In this document: one piece after another, positions 61,546-64,000 of the stretch
How the letters are laid out: each line of letters begins with the position of its first letter
How positions within the stretch are numbered: position 1 is the stretch's first letter
Source of the DNA: Flavobacterium subsaxonicum WB 4.1-42 = DSM 21790
GTDB lineage: Bacteria; Bacteroidota; Bacteroidia; Flavobacteriales; Flavobacteriaceae
Direction of reading: 5' to 3'
Length of the DNA: 64,000 nucleotides
NCBI RefSeq assembly: GCF_000422725.1
Contig: NZ_KE383909.1
Span: 165,230 to 229,229 of the forward strand
Translations under genes and position numbers: made by a program
The notes under the pieces: model-generated
Database searches by the model: none
Told to the model about the DNA's origin: nothing
The model's input: the letters and a program-made list of their open reading frames with translations, nothing else

Positions 61546-62880
61546 TTATAATTTTCCGGTTGTGTATAAAGTTTGGTAGTAGTAGTCTAATAATGAGGTT
61601 TGCGCCTCTATAAGTTTGTATTTAGATTGCAGGTAAATGTTGTCGGCTTCAAGCAAATCGGTCAAAAGTGCCAACTGGTTAAAATATTTGGTGCTTACAA
61701 TGCGGTAGTTTACCTGAGATTGCTCGATATTTTTTTGCGCCAGTGCGATTTTTTCCTGCGTATCGCTAATTTTTATTTTAAGCGATGTAATTTCCAGGTT
61801 TACATTATCACGTGTAGCGTTTTCAGAAGTTTTAATTTCTTCAAGGCGGTTGCGCTCGGCACTTACTTTATGGTTGTTTTGGTATAACGATGATATATTA
61901 TACTGCATCCTTACACCTACAAAGCCAACGGCATACAACTGGTCTACATACGGATAGCGCAGGTAGTTGGGGTAGTTATAACCATACTCTGTAACCAGTT
62001 CTATAGTGGGCATGTAATTGCTTTTAGCCCCTTTAATAACGCTCTGCTGAAGGTTTACCTGTTCTTTAACCGATCGTACACTATAAGCATCATTGTCTGA
62101 CGATTTTTCTATAATTTCCAGCGGGGGCAGTGTTTTTACGATGGCCGTATCACTAAGGGTTACACGGGTTTCCTGTGGCAGGTGCATTAGGATATTAAGG
62201 CGGTTATGAAAAATCTCAATATCGCTCTCGTTTTCTTTTTTGGCAAACTCCTGGTTGCTAAGGCTAATTTCTGCTCGCAGCACATCGCTCCTTGTAACCT
62301 TACCATTTTTATAAAGCGAGTTGATGTTTTTAAGACGCAGTTTTTCGCGGTTTATCTGGTCTTTGTAAAGGCTGTCCAGCTGAGATAGTCGCAGTATCTC
62401 TAAATAATGCTGCACTACCTGCAACGATATGCTGCCCTGCTGCTGTTCTACATTAATATCGGCAATGCGGTTACGGGCTTCCTGCTCTTTAATGGCAGCC
62501 TCGTGCTTACCGCCTGAATATAAATTGAACGTAGCCTCTACACCCACAGCAGCCTGGTAGCTGCTTGGTGGTGGCGGCAGCGATTCGCGGTCCTGAAGGC
62601 CATGTTCGTAAAGGGTAACGTTGGTTAGCCTTTTGCCACTTGCCTGCATAACAATGTGGGGCAGGGCGTGGCTTTTAACTTCCTTTAACTCGTTTACAGC
62701 TGCCTGGCTGTTTAAGCGGGCTATTGTAACGTGGTCGTTATTTAGCTTAGCCAGTTGCACAGCCTGCTCTATGCTAAGTACATACGCATTGCCGGTGCTG
62801 TCCTGCGCTTTCGTAACACCTGCAAACAGCATAAAGGCTGTAATTAAAAATGTGGTTATTTTATTAAAAAAATGATCCAT
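61546..62880 (-). CDS. TolC-family outer-membrane efflux protein
   Basis: A 444-residue outer-membrane channel subunit. A signal peptide ends near residue 25 (GVTKAQ). Two outer-membrane-efflux repeats follow, with long helical stretches (SIEQAVQLAKLNNDHVTIAR, and ENATRDNVNLEITSLKIKI in the second half). It is first in the efflux operon and lies 363 bp downstream of the AraC-type regulator. Confidence 0.88.
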   Translation of the reverse strand: MDHFFNKITTFLITAFMLFAGVTKAQDSTGNAYVLSIEQAVQLAKLNNDHVTIARLNSQAAVNELKEVKSHALPHIVMQASGKRLTNVTLYEHGLQDRESLPPPPSSYQAAVGVEATFNLYSGGKHEAAIKEQEARNRIADINVEQQQGSISLQVVQHYLEILRLSQLDSLYKDQINREKLRLKNINSLYKNGKVTRSDVLRAEISLSNQEFAKKENESDIEIFHNRLNILMHLPQETRVTLSDTAIVKTLPPLEIIEKSSDNDAYSVRSVKEQVNLQQSVIKGAKSNYMPTIELVTEYGYNYPNYLRYPYVDQLYAVGFVGVRMQYNISSLYQNNHKVSAERNRLEEIKTSENATRDNVNLEITSLKIKISDTQEKIALAQKNIEQSQVNYRIVSTKYFNQLALLTDLLEADNIYLQSKYKLIEAQTSLLDYYYQTLYTTGKL

Positions 62881-63243
62881 CGTTTGTTATTGATTGTTTT
62901 GATGTTTTCGTCGGTTTAAGAAATTATAATATCCTTCCTGTTTTCTGATAGAAAAGGAATGCATAATTTTTGGAAAGTGTAAAATAAGGTGTGGGGCAGC
63001 AGCGTTAGCTGTGATTGCAGGTTTTAAATGTTGCCTGCATAAAATTGAATAACATACCGAAAACATTATAGTTGGTAACTATGTTTTGTGATGCAGATGA
63101 TTTTAAGTGCGCTTTTCCCGGTTGAGGAAATGTATTCAGTACCATTATGGCTGAAGGTTTCATATATCAATTTTAACACTACAAAGTTCCGTCGATTTTA
63201 CGTTAAAATAAAGTCGGAATTACGGTAATTTTCGTCGATATTT
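62881..63243. other. 363-bp regulatory gap upstream of the efflux operon
   Basis: No gene. CGTCGAT occurs twice (63190-63196 and 63233-63239, 43 bp apart) with related CGGAATTACGG sequence between; this might be AraC-protein binding. I found no confident promoter. Confidence 0.35.
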
Positions 63244-64000
63244 CTATAGTGCTGTTTTTCGGTATTGTAGCGGGGTCAGGGCGGTGTGTGTTTTAAAAAA
63301 CTTGCCAAAAACCGACTGGTCTGAGAAATTAAGCGCGTCGCTGATTTCTGAAACCGACAGGGCCTTATTTTGCAGGAGTACTTTAGCTTCCAGAACAATG
63401 GCTTCGTCTATCCAATCGCCAGCGGTTTTACCGGTTTGTTTTTTAAGCAGGTCAGATAAATGTTTTGGGGTAATGTTTAGCTTATCGGCATAAAATTTAA
63501 CCGATCGTTCGCTGCGGTATTCGTTATACAGCAGTTTTTTAAAGCTGACTAACAGCGGAGACATGCGCTCTGTAAAATTTGTGTTATCGTTATTTTTAAT
63601 TTTATGAAACGAGTTAAGCTCATGTATCAGCACAAAAATATAACTGCGGATTATTTCGTGCTCATGAAAATGATTGCCCGAAAGCGTATCTTTTATAAGG
63701 CTGTAAATGCGTTCTATTTTCTGTGCCTGATCGTTGGTTAGGCTACAGGTATGAAGTTCATCATTCTCAAAAAAATCGAACTCCATCATATAAAAAACGT
63801 TGCTGCGGTTGGCAAGCAGGTAATCATCTGTAAAAAAAATAATATCCATAAACGGCTGCTCGTCGCCTTCCTGTAAGCTTCGCACTACGGTTGGGCCAAG
63901 GGCCACCATTGCCGGCCCGGTTATGGTTTGGGTTACCAGTCCGGTTTGTATATTAAGGCTGCCCTTTTTTAAGAAGCTTATCGAGTAGGTTTCAGACCGT
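63244..64000 (-). CDS. AraC-family transcriptional regulator, 5' end outside the window
   Basis: The C-terminal 100 residues hold the double helix-turn-helix of AraC proteins (VKFYADKLNITPKHLSDLLK, then LSVSEISDALNFSDQSVFGK, FFKTHTALTPLQYRK). The N-terminal part is a cupin-type sensor (DIIFFTDDYLLAN). The frame stays open past the ATG at 63909 to the window edge (YSISFLKKGSLNIQTGLVT), so that ATG is internal. It lies immediately upstream of, and on the same strand as, the TolC-HlyD-MFS operon and probably controls it. Confidence 0.85.
   Translation of the reverse strand, partial: RSETYSISFLKKGSLNIQTGLVTQTITGPAMVALGPTVVRSLQEGDEQPFMDIIFFTDDYLLANRSNVFYMMEFDFFENDELHTCSLTNDQAQKIERIYSLIKDTLSGNHFHEHEIIRSYIFVLIHELNSFHKIKNNDNTNFTERMSPLLVSFKKLLYNEYRSERSVKFYADKLNITPKHLSDLLKKQTGKTAGDWIDEAIVLEAKVLLQNKALSVSEISDALNFSDQSVFGKFFKTHTALTPLQYRKTAL

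Overview
The window is chromosomal DNA from a member of the Bacteroidota, most probably a Flavobacterium-like flavobacterium. The evidence is AT-rich DNA, sorting domains of the type IX secretion system (T9SS, types A and B with the gliding-motility-associated C-terminus), a TonB-dependent receptor with a carboxypeptidase-regulatory-like N-terminal domain, tandem BlaR1/M56 proteins, and promoters of the TTG-N17-23-TAnnTTTG type.

Layout. 1-600 is the 3' end of an FMN-dependent L-lactate/alpha-hydroxyacid dehydrogenase gene. 1.3-24.5 kb is a block of very large surface or secreted proteins: a frameshifted SBBP-repeat/Ig-repeat T9SS cargo, a 1388-aa T9SS type B cargo, a 629-aa T9SS type A cargo, and a 3534-aa SpvB/FG-GAP/RHS protein with a variable C-terminal tip and a small downstream putative immunity gene. 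Two related about 182-bp repeats exactly 24,400 bp apart, and a second pair of tRNA-3'-end-like motifs, lie on either side of this block. 25.4-33.2 kb is accessory DNA: relics of mobile-element genes, then a tight four-gene overlapping operon (m5C DNA methyltransferase, double-GHKL/histidine-kinase-like ATPase, receiver-domain protein, CHAT/caspase-like protein), then decaying pseudogenes. I regard the four-gene operon as the best candidate for an undescribed, probably anti-phage, system.

33.2-36.4 kb is an HxlR-type regulator facing three NAD(P)-dependent redox enzymes, with three ACTTGC boxes at exact 33-bp spacing between them. 36.7-42.2 kb holds a Crp/Fnr regulator, an exported fumarylacetoacetate-hydrolase-like protein, a DUF6268-like beta-barrel and a TonB receptor; two perfect FNR-like boxes (TTGAT-N4-ATCAA) lie between the last two. 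42.3-45.0 kb is a remnant of an integrative element (DUF3945 fragment, HTH protein, 53-aa protein, serine recombinase broken by one stop codon) ending at the 3' end of tRNA-Arg(ACG).

45.1-64 kb is mostly housekeeping: apt, a BlaI repressor with three tandem M56 (BlaR1-like) sensors, an MFS transporter, a DUF1684-like lipoprotein or secreted protein, a Lys/Ala-rich protein, a JmjC-like cupin, a SAM-I riboswitch controlling a cystathionine gamma-synthase-like gene and homoserine dehydrogenase, and a TolC-HlyD-MFS efflux operon downstream of an AraC regulator that runs off the window.
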